The translations under genes were made by a program, and so were the position numbers. From Fimbriimonadaceae bacterium (GTDB lineage Bacteria; Armatimonadota; Fimbriimonadia; Fimbriimonadales; Fimbriimonadaceae): DNA of 53,334 nt. Position 1 is the first letter of the stretch. The number at the start of each line of letters is the position of its first letter. The notes beneath the pieces were generated by a model. That model saw nothing but the letters and a program-made list of their open reading frames with translations. It had not been told where the DNA came from and did no database searches. The stretch covers positions 1 through 53,334 of the forward strand of contig JADZDX010000091.1 of the NCBI GenBank assembly GCA_020850835.1. The letters run 5' to 3'. Positions 7,502 to 16,675 of this stretch are shown here, piece after piece.

Positions 7502-8721
7502 TCCTTGATTCGAAACTCGATGCGCCGATTCTTGGCCCGCCCTTCCGCGGTCAAATTTGATACTATCGGATCATCTGGGCCAAACCCTTCGGCGGTTAGC
7601 TGGTTCCGGCCGACACCCTTTGAGACCATAAACTCCAATACAGCCTGAGCTCTGCGTTGGCTCAGCCGGCGGTTTCCAGATTCTGAGCCCGTTGAATCGG
7701 TGTATCCAGCGATCAGGATTGGTGTTGTTGAGCGAGACCGCAGTAGTGCCTCTGCGGCCAACTTCAATGTGCCCATACTGGACTCGGAGAGTTGTGTCCC
7801 ACCGCTTTGGAAACTGACGGCCATAAGCTTCGTTGCATCAAGCCATTCTTCTATGGTGGGATTGGACATTGCCGCGAAGACGCCTCCTAAGTCCGGTTCA
7901 TCGGATTGGAGCCTAATGGTTAAGCCAGACACCCGATCCCGCAAAATTTCTGCCAACTGATCCATGTCGCGGTCTGGTAGGCCATCTAGGGCGACGTGAT
8001 TGTCAGAAATCGAGAGCTCAAGGCCCTTCGGCATATCCCGTACAAGCTCCTTGACCGAATCGATCCAAACCGAACGCGTCACGCCGAGGTCAACGTCAAT
8101 CGTCCCCGTTGCTTCAACGTCGTCAAGAGCCCTCTGTAGCTTTTTCCTCTCAATTGGATCACGAAGGACGGCTGAATAAACAATGCCCGCATCTGTTCTC
8201 GTAGCATGAAATAGCGAAGGGGATAGGCGCGGGGCCCGTTCGACACTTGCGCTCCCGACGACCGGCTTTGGTGAAGAGGGAACCCTTCCCCTGCTTGCGA
8301 ACCATGCTATGACCAAAATGATCCCGAACAACGCCGCTATGGCCGGGATTCCTGATGGCTTGGACAGGTTCGGGGCCTTGGTCTCAACGGTATCCGCTCT
8401 CAAGGCCTTCGCCGGTTCCTGTACTAGGGCAGGCATGGCATAGGCTAGAGCTTCGGCACAAGTTCGAGCGTTTAGGCCAAGCTGGTCCGCAAGTGCTTGG
8501 AGTCGGTCAGTGCCGTATATTTCTTCGAAGGCTTCCGGCGTGATTGGAAGATTAGCCCCTTCGCTAAGCCAAGAAGTTACCTCTTGGGAGTACCCGTGAT
8601 GACGCCATTTGTCCGCCAGAGCCTCCTGATCCACGTCAGCCAAGAACTGGTCCAAGAGTGCTCGCGCTGACGCCCCCAAGCCAAAATTCAACGCAATTTC
8701 ACGGGCAAGTGCATCCAGCAT
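7498..8721 (-). CDS. YidB/DUF937-like and OmpA-domain membrane protein
   Basis: A 407-aa envelope protein. The N-terminal ~110 residues are helical and resemble YidB/DUF937 (ALAREIALNFGLGASAR; PITPEAFEEIYG). One transmembrane helix follows at about 125-141 (IAALFGIILVIAWFA), then a BON-like or flexible periplasmic region, and a C-terminal OmpA peptidoglycan-binding domain (YTDSTGSESGNRRLSQRRA, AEGFGPDDP, NRRIEFRI). Topology is therefore cytoplasmic N-terminus with periplasmic wall anchor. I chose ATG 8721, not the longer ORF start at 8784, because CAGAAT at 8728-8733 ends 6 nt before it (the leaderless pattern seen elsewhere). Divergent from the ECF sigma gene. Confidence 0.85.
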   Translation of the reverse strand: MLDALAREIALNFGLGASARALLDQFLADVDQEALADKWRHHGYSQEVTSWLSEGANLPITPEAFEEIYGTDRLQALADQLGLNARTCAEALAYAMPALVQEPAKALRADTVETKAPNLSKPSGIPAIAALFGIILVIAWFASRGRVPSSPKPVVGSASVERAPRLSPSLFHATRTDAGIVYSAVLRDPIERKKLQRALDDVEATGTIDVDLGVTRSVWIDSVKELVRDMPKGLELSISDNHVALDGLPDRDMDQLAEILRDRVSGLTIRLQSDEPDLGGVFAAMSNPTIEEWLDATKLMAVSFQSGGTQLSESSMGTLKLAAEALLRSRSTTPILIAGYTDSTGSESGNRRLSQRRAQAVLEFMVSKGVGRNQLTAEGFGPDDPIVSNLTAEGRAKNRRIEFRIKD

Positions 8722-8855
8722 CAACTTATTCTGACTGTTGAAAGTCCCGGATGGACCTGTTAAGATTATCGGGCTGGGAACCAAGACCCATTCAAATGGT
8801 GTTGCGGCAATTACTTATGGGTATTGCTGTAGCCAGAGGTATCCTCCCTAGCGCC

Positions 8856-9419
8856 ATGCTATTTCGGAAGGATGCCAAGCGAGACCGCTTTGAGCGACTT
8901 ACCGAACAGGTGTTTCCCTCGCTCTTTGGTACAGCATTACGTCTAACCCGCGATCGAGAAGATGCCAGTGACTTGGCGCAGGAGGCGGTCATTCGAGCCT
9001 ATGAAGCGTTTGACCGGTTTGACGACCGTAATTTCAAGGCTTGGATGCTGCGCATCCTGACCAATCTCTATATCAATAAGTATCGTCAGCGAAAGCGAAC
9101 TGGGTTGAGCGAAAGCCTCGATGATGAGTACGCCGCTGAACCGGTAGCCCCTGAGGGAACCACTCCCGACCGAATGCTGTTTGATAACTTGGTCGGAGCC
9201 GAGGTGGAAGAAGCATTGGGCCGTGTCCCACCGGATTTCCGCACCGCCGTCTTGCTGAGTGATGTTGAAGGTCTGACCTACGAAGAAATCGCTGAAGCGA
9301 CCCAAGTGCCAATTGGGACAGTGCGTTCAAGACTAGCAAGGGGACGGGCAATTTTGAGGCGCGAGCTGGAACAGTACGCCTTGGAACAAGGTTATATTCG
9401 AAAGGAACAGTCAGGATGA
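8856..9419 (+). CDS. ECF-type RNA polymerase sigma factor
   Basis: Group 4 (ECF) sigma-70 factor, 187 aa. Region 2 is seen in the segment around LTRDREDASDLAQEAVIRAYEAF and MLRILTNLYINKYR; region 4 includes LSDVEGLTYEEIAEA followed by the helix-turn-helix end GTVRSRLARGR. Conventional starts further upstream (8751) would add 35 residues not typical of the family, so ATG 8856 is preferred, though other internal ATGs cannot be excluded. It overlaps the anti-sigma gene by 4 nt (ATGA), the standard arrangement of a sigma/anti-sigma pair. Confidence 0.92.
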   Translation: MLFRKDAKRDRFERLTEQVFPSLFGTALRLTRDREDASDLAQEAVIRAYEAFDRFDDRNFKAWMLRILTNLYINKYRQRKRTGLSESLDDEYAAEPVAPEGTTPDRMLFDNLVGAEVEEALGRVPPDFRTAVLLSDVEGLTYEEIAEATQVPIGTVRSRLARGRAILRRELEQYALEQGYIRKEQSG

Positions 9420-10093
9420 AAGAGTATCTAGATGTACACGCAATGGCCGATGGTCAAGCAACTGCCGAGCAGATGAAGGCAGGCGAGGCCGCGATGGATG
9501 CGGACCCAAAGCTTCGGTCCGAATTTGAATCGGTAGTCATGCTCAAAGATGCTCTTAAGACCCATTGCAAGGGCATCCACTGCGAGGATACGTGGTCGGC
9601 ATGCCAAGGTCGTTTAGCTGAGATTGAGAAGGCTGATCGTGTTACTGGATTTGTTTCGAAGTACGCTTGGCAGCTTTGCGGGTCATTCGTTATGCTGATG
9701 CTCGTAACTGGGCTTTGGACTCGTTCGCTCAATCATAACAATTCCCTAGATCCAAGCCAAGTGACCGCCATCGCTGGCTTCTCCCCGATGGCCGCGGGCG
9801 CACAGGACGAGTATGGCTTCCAGAAATTCCTCCACTCCTTCCGAATCACAGGAATCTCACGTTCGAGTATTGAGGGTCGTCCAGTTTATCGCTACGAGAT
9901 GGCGGATGGCCGCGGAGATTTCTACCTCTATGTATCACCTGGTGTGACAAGGCTGGACGGCGCATGCCATCGAGAAGTCCAAGGCCTCAATTGCTACAGT
10001 TGGATTCAAAGTGGGGCTCAGTTCATCCTAGTTGCTGATCGTGACCACGCCGACCTTGAAGCCATCGCTCAGCGCATTAGCGGCGCTCGCTGA
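9416..10093 (+). CDS. Putative membrane anti-sigma factor
   Basis: 225-aa protein with a cytoplasmic N-terminal segment (~80 aa) beginning like anti-sigma factors (LDVHAMADGQATAEQ), one transmembrane helix at about 84-101 and an extracytoplasmic domain of ~120 aa. The N-terminus has H50, C51, H55 and C56, but not the canonical HxxxCxxC zinc anti-sigma motif. The role is inferred mainly from the 4-nt overlap with the ECF sigma gene and the topology. The outer domain (GRPVYRYEMADGRGDFYLYV) would be the sensor part; its signal is unknown. Confidence 0.78.
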   Translation: MKEYLDVHAMADGQATAEQMKAGEAAMDADPKLRSEFESVVMLKDALKTHCKGIHCEDTWSACQGRLAEIEKADRVTGFVSKYAWQLCGSFVMLMLVTGLWTRSLNHNNSLDPSQVTAIAGFSPMAAGAQDEYGFQKFLHSFRITGISRSSIEGRPVYRYEMADGRGDFYLYVSPGVTRLDGACHREVQGLNCYSWIQSGAQFILVADRDHADLEAIAQRISGAR

Positions 10094-10127
10094 GAGGCCC
10101 CACTCAGGTACACTTCGGTGTTGGACT

Positions 10128-11270
10128 ATGAGCGCAGCGACCTATCCGAATTACAGCCCCGGCCTTGAAGGTGTCATTGGTGGCATTTCGACGATCAGCG
10201 AGATCATCAGTGAGACAAGTAGCCTGGTGTATCGCGGATATGATGTCCATGACCTAGCTAGCAAAGGGTGCTTTGAAGAAACCGCTCACCTTCTCATTTA
10301 TGGGCACTTGCCCAATCAGGCGGAACTTGATGCCTTGAAGAAGACGCTCGCGAATGAGCGAGAAGTGCCCGAGCAGGTCTACACGGCAATGAAGCAAATG
10401 CCGAAGAACGCCCACCCGATGGACTTGACGAAGGCAGGGTTTGTGGCTTATGCGCCTTTCGACCCCGATTATGCTAAGCCAGCTACGGACGACGCGGCTA
10501 ATGTTGCGAAAGCGATCCGTATCCTCGCCAAGGCGAGTACGATCGTCGGTAATGGTCACCGAATACGCCAAGGTCTTGAACCCCTGAAGCCCAAAGCCGA
10601 ACACACAATCGCCCAAAACTTCTTGTATCTGATGTCGGGCCAAGAACCTGATGCTAAGACGGCCCATGTTCTGGACAGTTCATTGACCCTCTACGCGGAG
10701 CATGGTTACAATGCCTCGACCTTCGCATGCCGAGTTACGGTTTCCACCCTGAGCGATTTGTTCTCAGGCGTGGCAAGCGGCATTGGCACACTCCGGGGCC
10801 CATTGCACGGTGGAGCCAACGAGGAGGCAATGCGGATGCTCCAAGAAATTGGCGCGCCCGACAAGGCCGAGGCATGGATCCATGATGCATTGACCAATAA
10901 GAAAAAGATCATGGGTTTTGGTCACCGCGAATACAAGAAGCGCGATCCGCGTGCGATCTACATGACCAAGGTGGCCAAAGAGCTTTCGGCTGAAAAGGGT
11001 CAGACGAACTGGAGCGAGATCGCCGACATTCTGGAACACGTGATGGAAACGGAGAAGAACATCTATCCCAATGTAGACTTCCCGGCCGCCTATGCTTACT
11101 ATGTTCTTGGCATTCCGATCGACCTCTATACTCCGATCTTCGTGATTGCGCGAGTCAGTGGTTGGTCTACTCATATGATTGAGCAACTGCGTAATAACCG
11201 CTTGATCCGACCGAACTGCATATACGAAGGGCCGACCAGCGCGACGTGGGTTCCGATTTCCGAACGGTAG
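10128..11270 (+). CDS. Citrate synthase
   Basis: Entry enzyme of the TCA cycle, condensing acetyl-CoA and oxaloacetate; 380 aa, the short Gram-positive-like/type I form. Catalytic regions are visible: LHGGANEEAM (His), GFGHREYKKRDPR (His) and YPNVDFPAA (Asp). The frame is open upstream into the anti-sigma gene, but ATG 10128 gives the family N-terminus (YSPGLEGVIGG). TACACT at 10109-10114, 13 nt before the start, is a possible -10. A strong intrinsic terminator follows at 11291. Confidence 0.95.
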   Translation: MSAATYPNYSPGLEGVIGGISTISEIISETSSLVYRGYDVHDLASKGCFEETAHLLIYGHLPNQAELDALKKTLANEREVPEQVYTAMKQMPKNAHPMDLTKAGFVAYAPFDPDYAKPATDDAANVAKAIRILAKASTIVGNGHRIRQGLEPLKPKAEHTIAQNFLYLMSGQEPDAKTAHVLDSSLTLYAEHGYNASTFACRVTVSTLSDLFSGVASGIGTLRGPLHGGANEEAMRMLQEIGAPDKAEAWIHDALTNKKKIMGFGHREYKKRDPRAIYMTKVAKELSAEKGQTNWSEIADILEHVMETEKNIYPNVDFPAAYAYYVLGIPIDLYTPIFVIARVSGWSTHMIEQLRNNRLIRPNCIYEGPTSATWVPISER

Positions 11271-11290
11271 TGACCTAACGTCGAAGAATG

Positions 11291-11318
11291 CGGGGACCAG
11301 ATTGGTCCCCGTTTTTTT
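11291..11318 (+). terminator. Rho-independent terminator of citrate synthase
   Basis: Perfect stem GGGGACCA/TGGTCCCC (11292-11299 with 11303-11310), 3-nt loop, extended by a C-G pair, followed by seven T at 11312-11318. Confidence 0.93.
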
Positions 11319-11432
11319 GCCAGCTTTTCAGCTGGAGAAGACTTTTTAACATTTGTGTTGAACTTTTCCAAACTCTTTGCGAAGAACTGGCATAAAATGG
11401 GTGGTGAAGCAGGTGCTTCGTTGGAAATAATC

Positions 11433-13388
11433 ATGATTACTCGTAAAACAATGCCAGCGGTGGGTGTTTTGGCCCTTCTGGCCGCATCGCCATTCGCGAG
11501 CGCACAGACAATCAATGTCGCCGGTCCCTTTGACTTTGTAGATACGCTTGTGGGCCCTGAGGCAGGGAGCAATAGCGTGGCTACCGGAGTCGGTACTGTA
11601 GGATCAGCGTACACGCTCGGTTCATCGGTGACCGTCAACTCGGTTAACCTCACATCGGTGATTGCCAGTACTTACGCTTCTGAAGCTTCCGTACAAGTGG
11701 TGAACTCTGGTTACCCAGCGATGGCCGCTAGTTTCAACTTCTCGGCGACTGCCACCTATACGACCGTGTCCATCTCCTCGCCAACCGTGCGACCCCTTGC
11801 CAACAATACGATTGGCAATGCAAACATCGCAGCGGGCTCTACTTGGGATCTAACGTTCTACGAGTCATTTTCGGATGGCACGGGACCGGATTCAACGGGC
11901 GATACTCTTTCCTTTAGCCCGGACGTTTACGTCGCCCCTCCCCCCGCCGCTCAGACGATCACGGCCGCTGGTCCGTTTGACTTCGTAGACACGTTGACGG
12001 GGCCGGAAGCGGGAAGCAACAGCGTTGTCACCGGTGTCGGTGTTGTGCCAAGTGCCTACGTGTTCGGGGCTTCAGCTCTGGTGAACTCAATTAACCTTAC
12101 GTCTGTACTTGCCGGTACCTATGCTTCGGAGGCGACCATTCAAATGGTGAACTCCGGCTACCCGGGATTGTCCGCGCACTTGAAGCCATTTACAACAACG
12201 GGGTTCTCGACATTGGCGATTTCCACGCCTACGCAGGTGAGCTTCTATCTGAGCACGCTGTCTGGTGCGAACATTGCGGCAGGCAGTACCTGGGATCTGA
12301 CGTTCTACGAAACGTTCTCTGATGGCACCGGCACGGATTCGACCGGCGATACTCTTTCCTTCGGTCCGTATGCGGGCCCGGTAATTGAGCAAGGGAATTG
12401 GGAGACCTTCGAGCCTCTCGTAGATGGCACGATCTATACCGGTGTGACTGGTGGATTCACGGCCGATCATGATTGGACGTACCAGAACAACAGCCCTGCC
12501 ATTGGCTCGACGAGTTGGTTTACGGGCAACACTGCTGTGTTCGGGGCCCAACAGGGCGCCCACTATTTAGCCGCCAACTTTAACTCTTGTACAGGTGCCG
12601 GACTCATTGATAACTGGTTGATCTCTGAAGAGAAGGCCTGGGATAATGGCGACGTTGTTTCCTTCTATGCAAGGACGGCTGCTGGGAGCATTTGGCCCGA
12701 CCGTGTCCACCTGAAGCTCAGCACGAATGGAGCGAGCACGAACGTAGGTGATTTCACGACCGTGTTGGCCTCGGTCAATCCAGCGTTGACGACGGGTGGA
12801 TTCCCTGAGGCTTGGACCAAGTTCTCAGGCACCATCAGTGGCTTGAGCGGCACCACAATGGGCCGTATCGCGTTCCACTATGACGTGACCGACGGTGGCC
12901 CGGCAGGAAGCAACTCCAACTACTTCGGCATTGACGATGTCTCAATTTCGGTTCCCCTTACGGGCAACCTGATCTTGGGTGATACGGCGTTCAGTGGTGC
13001 GAGTACTCGCGACATCGCCTACACGGTGATGCAGGGCACGGTAACGTTGTCCAGCGGCACGGTTACGGCGACGGCCAGCAGCAGTGCGATGAGCATTCTC
13101 GTTCCGAAGTCGGCAACAGGTGCTGCTGAACTCGTCCTGGATGGTTCCTCGTTCCTGAAGCGCAAGGTTGCCTTGACGTTGACGGGTTCGAGCCAAGCAA
13201 TTGGTAATGCGACGATGCAGAACGGTGACGTTGACGGCACCGGCGAAGTTGATGCGGCCGATATTGACCAAGTCATTGCGGCCTTCGGCAACATGGGCGA
13301 CAACGTTGAAGACGTTGATGTCTCCGACGAAGTAGATGCAGCTGACATTGATATTGTCATCGCCAACTTCGGCGGCATGGACGACTAA
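11433..13388 (+). CDS. Secreted dockerin-type protein with duplicated domain
   Basis: 651-aa exported protein. A Sec signal peptide covers residues ~1-24 (VGVLALLAASPFASA, cleavage before Q25). Two tandem copies of a ~145-residue beta-rich domain follow (about 25-171 and 174-314), sharing GPFDFVDTL, GPEAGSNSV, and a WDLTFYE-SFSDGTG block. Then comes a choice-of-anchor-J (MAM-like) domain at about 318-510 (FFGIDDVSI-type end) and a linker. A C-terminal dockerin type I pair at ~597-651 has two Ca-binding loops (DVDGTGEVDAAD and DVDVSDEVDAAD). I use ATG 11433, where the signal peptide begins; the longer ORF start would spoil it. No enzyme domain is seen; a surface or complex-bound structural role is inferred. 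Confidence 0.85.
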   Translation: MITRKTMPAVGVLALLAASPFASAQTINVAGPFDFVDTLVGPEAGSNSVATGVGTVGSAYTLGSSVTVNSVNLTSVIASTYASEASVQVVNSGYPAMAASFNFSATATYTTVSISSPTVRPLANNTIGNANIAAGSTWDLTFYESFSDGTGPDSTGDTLSFSPDVYVAPPPAAQTITAAGPFDFVDTLTGPEAGSNSVVTGVGVVPSAYVFGASALVNSINLTSVLAGTYASEATIQMVNSGYPGLSAHLKPFTTTGFSTLAISTPTQVSFYLSTLSGANIAAGSTWDLTFYETFSDGTGTDSTGDTLSFGPYAGPVIEQGNWETFEPLVDGTIYTGVTGGFTADHDWTYQNNSPAIGSTSWFTGNTAVFGAQQGAHYLAANFNSCTGAGLIDNWLISEEKAWDNGDVVSFYARTAAGSIWPDRVHLKLSTNGASTNVGDFTTVLASVNPALTTGGFPEAWTKFSGTISGLSGTTMGRIAFHYDVTDGGPAGSNSNYFGIDDVSISVPLTGNLILGDTAFSGASTRDIAYTVMQGTVTLSSGTVTATASSSAMSILVPKSATGAAELVLDGSSFLKRKVALTLTGSSQAIGNATMQNGDVDGTGEVDAADIDQVIAAFGNMGDNVEDVDVSDEVDAADIDIVIANFGGMDD

Positions 13389-13413
13389 TCGTTCACCCAA
13401 CGTGATGAATCAC

Positions 13414-13437
13414 GGGCCGGCTCAATTGAGCCGGCCC
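13414..13437. terminator. Bidirectional hairpin between dockerin gene and rodA
   Basis: 24-nt perfect palindrome GGGCCGGCTCAA/TTGAGCCGGCCC between two convergent genes, immediately next to the rodA stop codon. There is only a weak T-rich tail (TTAACTTT) on the plus side, so termination strength is uncertain. Confidence 0.75.
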
Positions 13438-14592
13438 TTAACTTTGGTCTAACCAGTTTTTGGGAGCTGCGCCACCCGAGAAGACCCCCTCTTGAGCCCG
13501 GGCATTCAGATTGAGGATAAGCCCAACACAAGAAAGGCAGAGCCACAAGGCGGTGCCACCATACGATACAAAGGGTAGCCATAGCCCGACGACCGGGCCA
13601 ATTCCCAGGTTCATGGCCATGTTGACCATCCAATGGAAGGCAAGTACAGAAAGGACGCCGATGGAAGCCATGCGACCAAAGAGATCGCCCATATGGAGTG
13701 AGAGCATCCATCCCCGCACAAAAAAGACAAAAAATGCTAGGAGCAGGAGCGCCGACCCAAAGAATCCACCTTCTTCCCCGATGACCGTAAAGATGAAGTC
13801 ATTGTGCTGCTCAGGCACCGCACGTCGTTCTCGTTGTTCACCCTTCAGGAAACCTTGCCCCAACGTTCCGCCGACTCCGATCGCGATCATTGCCTGGTCC
13901 TGTTGGTAGTGCTCTTTCTTATTGTCCTTGCTACTGGAGAACAAGGTGCCGAGACGCTCAAGTTGGTAGCCATGCAAGAGGGTTGTTCCCACAATAGAGC
14001 CACCCAAGATGAGGGCTGCGAGTAAGCCCAAAAGGTGTCGCCAAGGCACCTGAGCGGTGAGGCAAATCGCGAGCCATGATACAAAGATCGTGATCGTCGC
14101 TCCCAAGTGAGGTTGCATGAAGACAAGAAGCAAGGTGGGTAGGACATGCAGGAACGAGAGGAGGAAGGTGCTGAGCTCGTTAGTGTGATCCTTACGGCGG
14201 TTGAAGAAGACCGAGAGCGTGATCACGGTGATAATCTTGCTCATCTCGCTTGGCTGAAACTGAATGGGGCCGATATCGAGCCAGCGTTGTGCTCCGCCTG
14301 CGGTGGACCCCTTTACCAAAACACCGGCGAGCATGACAAGGTTGAGGGCATACAGCCAATTCACTATCCGATTCCAAACGTTGGCGGGTGTTAGGAGGAA
14401 CACGCCAAAGGGAATCGCGCCAATGGCAAGAAGGAGGAGTTGCTTCTTAAATGCCCCTAAAGCGGGCTGCGCTTGATTGACCGAATAGATGGCCACGAGC
14501 CCGACGAGCACAAGAACTGTTGCCGAACCAACGAACAGGGGATCAAAACCGCTGACCTTAAGCAGGCCGGTCCGTCGCTGAGCCGTGGCCAC
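13438..14592 (-). CDS. rodA: RodA-type peptidoglycan glycosyltransferase (SEDS family)
   Basis: Integral membrane SEDS protein of 384 aa with about ten helices; polymerises glycan strands from lipid II during elongation. Family motifs include AQRWLDIGPIQFQPSE (start of the large loop), a long periplasmic loop with QQDQAMIAIGVGG, GEEGGFFGS, and the end motif GLWLPFVSYGGTA. RodA is preferred over FtsW by WLDIGP-FQPSE style, but no partner PBP2 or mreB is in the window. GTG start overlaps the stop of the upstream lipoprotein gene by 1 nt (TAGTG). Last gene of the minus-strand run from 17791. Confidence 0.92.
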   Translation of the reverse strand: MATAQRRTGLLKVSGFDPLFVGSATVLVLVGLVAIYSVNQAQPALGAFKKQLLLLAIGAIPFGVFLLTPANVWNRIVNWLYALNLVMLAGVLVKGSTAGGAQRWLDIGPIQFQPSEMSKIITVITLSVFFNRRKDHTNELSTFLLSFLHVLPTLLLVFMQPHLGATITIFVSWLAICLTAQVPWRHLLGLLAALILGGSIVGTTLLHGYQLERLGTLFSSSKDNKKEHYQQDQAMIAIGVGGTLGQGFLKGEQRERRAVPEQHNDFIFTVIGEEGGFFGSALLLLAFFVFFVRGWMLSLHMGDLFGRMASIGVLSVLAFHWMVNMAMNLGIGPVVGLWLPFVSYGGTALWLCLSCVGLILNLNARAQEGVFSGGAAPKNWLDQS

Positions 14593-15221
14593 TAGGGACC
14601 CTCATCAGGGATTCTCGTTGAGGATGCTGCGAATTCGCGTTTGACCATGCCTTGACCCGCGACAAACCAAAAGCTGAGTTTTCGCTCAGCCGGGGTATCG
14701 CTGCCGCTTGACATCCTCAAAAGGACATCTACACGAGTGGACTCCACTGGACCGGCCCTTAGGTTTAGCTTATCACGAGCAATGGCAACATCGGCGGAAG
14801 CCGGAGTTGAGGCACCCGGCCCCGTCAATGGGACACCATCAACAGCGAGCACCATGTGCCCATTCCAAGCCCACTTTGATCCGATGACGACCGGATTCTT
14901 CAGAAGTGGGATAACCGGGTCATACATTTCGCCACCCGCTCTCCACAATGCGAATCGGTCAGTATCAAACTGATAGGCTTCGTGCTCAAAAGTCTCACCG
15001 TGCCGCGAGTCCAAATTGAACACGACCTCGCCCGGACGTCGGATTTCCTTGAGGGTAACTGGAAGTTGACTCCCAGCCACGACTAAGAGCCCCTTCGCGT
15101 ACGGCAATCGGTCGGCTTTAAAGTCGGCCAACGGGGTGCCGTCGCTTGGTGTATGACAACCCGCTCCGAAGAGCGCCACGAGGCTAATGAACAAGGTAAT
15201 CCTCGCGTTGGTGCATGTCAT
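14592..15221 (-). CDS. Hypothetical lipoprotein
   Basis: 209 aa with a lipoprotein signal: hydrophobic ITLFISLVALFG followed by lipobox GAGC (Cys at residue 22). The remainder is a soluble, probably beta-rich domain (FDTDRFALWRAGGEMYDPVIPLL, GSKWAWNGHMVL) that loosely resembles the other two lipoproteins of this operon, so they may be distant relatives. No family recognised. It overlaps the upstream lipoprotein gene by 4 nt (ATGA) and rodA downstream by 1 nt. Confidence 0.82.
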   Translation of the reverse strand: MTCTNARITLFISLVALFGAGCHTPSDGTPLADFKADRLPYAKGLLVVAGSQLPVTLKEIRRPGEVVFNLDSRHGETFEHEAYQFDTDRFALWRAGGEMYDPVIPLLKNPVVIGSKWAWNGHMVLAVDGVPLTGPGASTPASADVAIARDKLNLRAGPVESTRVDVLLRMSSGSDTPAERKLSFWFVAGQGMVKREFAASSTRIPDEGP

Positions 15222-15919
15222 TTCTTGAGCTCTAGTACAAAGGTTTGCGGAGTTTGACCATTGAATGTGATCGTAGTCTCCGACTTCACCGCTCCCATAT
15301 TCTTTACAAAGTAAAAGGTGCTGGTAACTTTACCGCGTCCCTTGGAGGTTTCTATCGTGCCGGTTAAGGTGACTTTTCGAGCTGTGAACTTACCGGCCGG
15401 AACCGATACTGGCCCGTCCCCAACCACTTTGTATGTGCCAGCATTCTTGATCGTCTCCGTATCGGTCTTGATGTTGTACTCGAGCTTCCATGTCTTCCCA
15501 ATGGCGAGGTTCGCCGGGAGCTCAAGGCTGGGGGCACTCAGTTTTCCGATCGAGACGCCTACCACGGAGGCACCCTTGTCATCAATTCTGACTGTGTCCG
15601 TGCCGACAGCAGCGAGGGCGCCGTCCCGAGACCGCTCAATCAGAATTGTCCCGTCGGTAGAGGGCTTAACCTTTTTCGTCTCCGTGCCTTCTCCGTCCGC
15701 TTGCCCCGAGACCTTCACCACGAAGGTCTGCGTTCCTTCTTTAGCAAATCCTCCGTACACGAATCCATCGTGGTGGAGCTTGACCGGAACCTCAGCGGTC
15801 GGGGCTGTGGCAGGAATGGGTTTTGATGTCGGCGGTTTTTCTACCGAAGGGCTACTCGTCGGCGAGCAACCGATCGCAACGACCATTCCGATGACTGGTA
15901 CCAAGAATCGAATCTTCAT
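15218..15919 (-). CDS. Hypothetical lipoprotein
   Basis: 233 aa. Signal MKIRFLVPVIGMVVAIGC with a lipobox ending at C18, then a Ser/Pro/Thr-rich linker (~19-45) and a beta-rich domain. The NLAIGKTWKLEYN and VPAGKFTARKVTLTG segments resemble periplasmic domains that read -lPvGktWty-...-vpaG.f.ay- (DUF3108-like fold); this is weak resemblance only. Overlaps neighbours on both sides by 4 nt. Function unknown. Confidence 0.82.
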   Translation of the reverse strand: MKIRFLVPVIGMVVAIGCSPTSSPSVEKPPTSKPIPATAPTAEVPVKLHHDGFVYGGFAKEGTQTFVVKVSGQADGEGTETKKVKPSTDGTILIERSRDGALAAVGTDTVRIDDKGASVVGVSIGKLSAPSLELPANLAIGKTWKLEYNIKTDTETIKNAGTYKVVGDGPVSVPAGKFTARKVTLTGTIETSKGRGKVTSTFYFVKNMGAVKSETTITFNGQTPQTFVLELKK

Positions 15920-16671
15920 TCAGCCTTCTTGAGGGTTGTGCTAATGAGACGCATGGTCGAGACGGCTACCGCTTGCTGCTTGACTGGCTTGCCTTTGACC
16001 ATCACATCTCGAACAGCCACGACCTCCTGACGGTATCGGGCGATGCCCACACCTGGGGCCCACCATGTGGTTTGGGCTGCTCGGCCAGTAGCCCAGGAGA
16101 TTGTACTGAGAATGGGAGTAGCCATCATCCGGCCCGCGTCAGTGTCGACTTCCTGATTCTTCTGGACGACTGAGTCCATCTTTGCATCGCGGCTCGTACC
16201 GTCCGGAACAAACCCGTGGCCTTCCCACTTGAACTGCGTACCCTCCTTCATAGGGAATCTCATCGCCGGTTGAGGGGGCGTGAATGCCTTGGGTGGATCA
16301 CCGACCGAAACCTGGAAGAGTCCTTTCCCTTTCTCAAGAATCCATTGCTGACGTTCGTTCACCATCCCCTTGGCAACGGCTTCCAATGTGCCATAAGTGC
16401 GATCGCCTTGAGTGTAAACATTGGTACATCGAAAGGTCATCTCTTGCTTGTCAGATCGACTCGGTGAACCGCCGACCGTGACGTTGGTGGAGACCTCATA
16501 GACCCACTGATTGCCTCGGGCCATGGGGAAATAGTCCAGGTCAGCGGCCTTGGCGGCCTGAGCCGCATTTACAATCTTGATTTCTTCCGGCACGTAGCCG
16601 GACGCTTGGTTTTGGTTGCATCCCGCCAGAGGCAGTAGGCTACAAATGAGGGCGAGATGAGTTGGTTTCAC
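15916..16671 (-). CDS. Hypothetical lipoprotein
   Basis: 251 aa starting at GTG 16671, which gives an intact lipoprotein signal (HLALICSLLPLAGC, Cys at residue 18). The longer ATG ORF at 16755 would run back into the upstream gene and push the signal peptide inside. The mature domain contains DYFPMARGNQWVYEV, PMKEGTQFKWEG and WWAPGVGIARYRQEV, the pattern of a family of secreted proteins with a YFPL..G..W.Y motif. It follows the SecD-P1-like gene by 4 nt. The role may be envelope-related given rodA in the same operon; that is inference. Confidence 0.82.
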   Translation of the reverse strand: MKPTHLALICSLLPLAGCNQNQASGYVPEEIKIVNAAQAAKAADLDYFPMARGNQWVYEVSTNVTVGGSPSRSDKQEMTFRCTNVYTQGDRTYGTLEAVAKGMVNERQQWILEKGKGLFQVSVGDPPKAFTPPQPAMRFPMKEGTQFKWEGHGFVPDGTSRDAKMDSVVQKNQEVDTDAGRMMATPILSTISWATGRAAQTTWWAPGVGIARYRQEVVAVRDVMVKGKPVKQQAVAVSTMRLISTTLKKAE

Positions 16672-16675
16672 TGTT

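Noticed and set aside
12087-13400. Long minus-strand open frames in the dockerin gene
   Set aside because: Mirror of the biased codon use of the repeats; no start signal or motifs.
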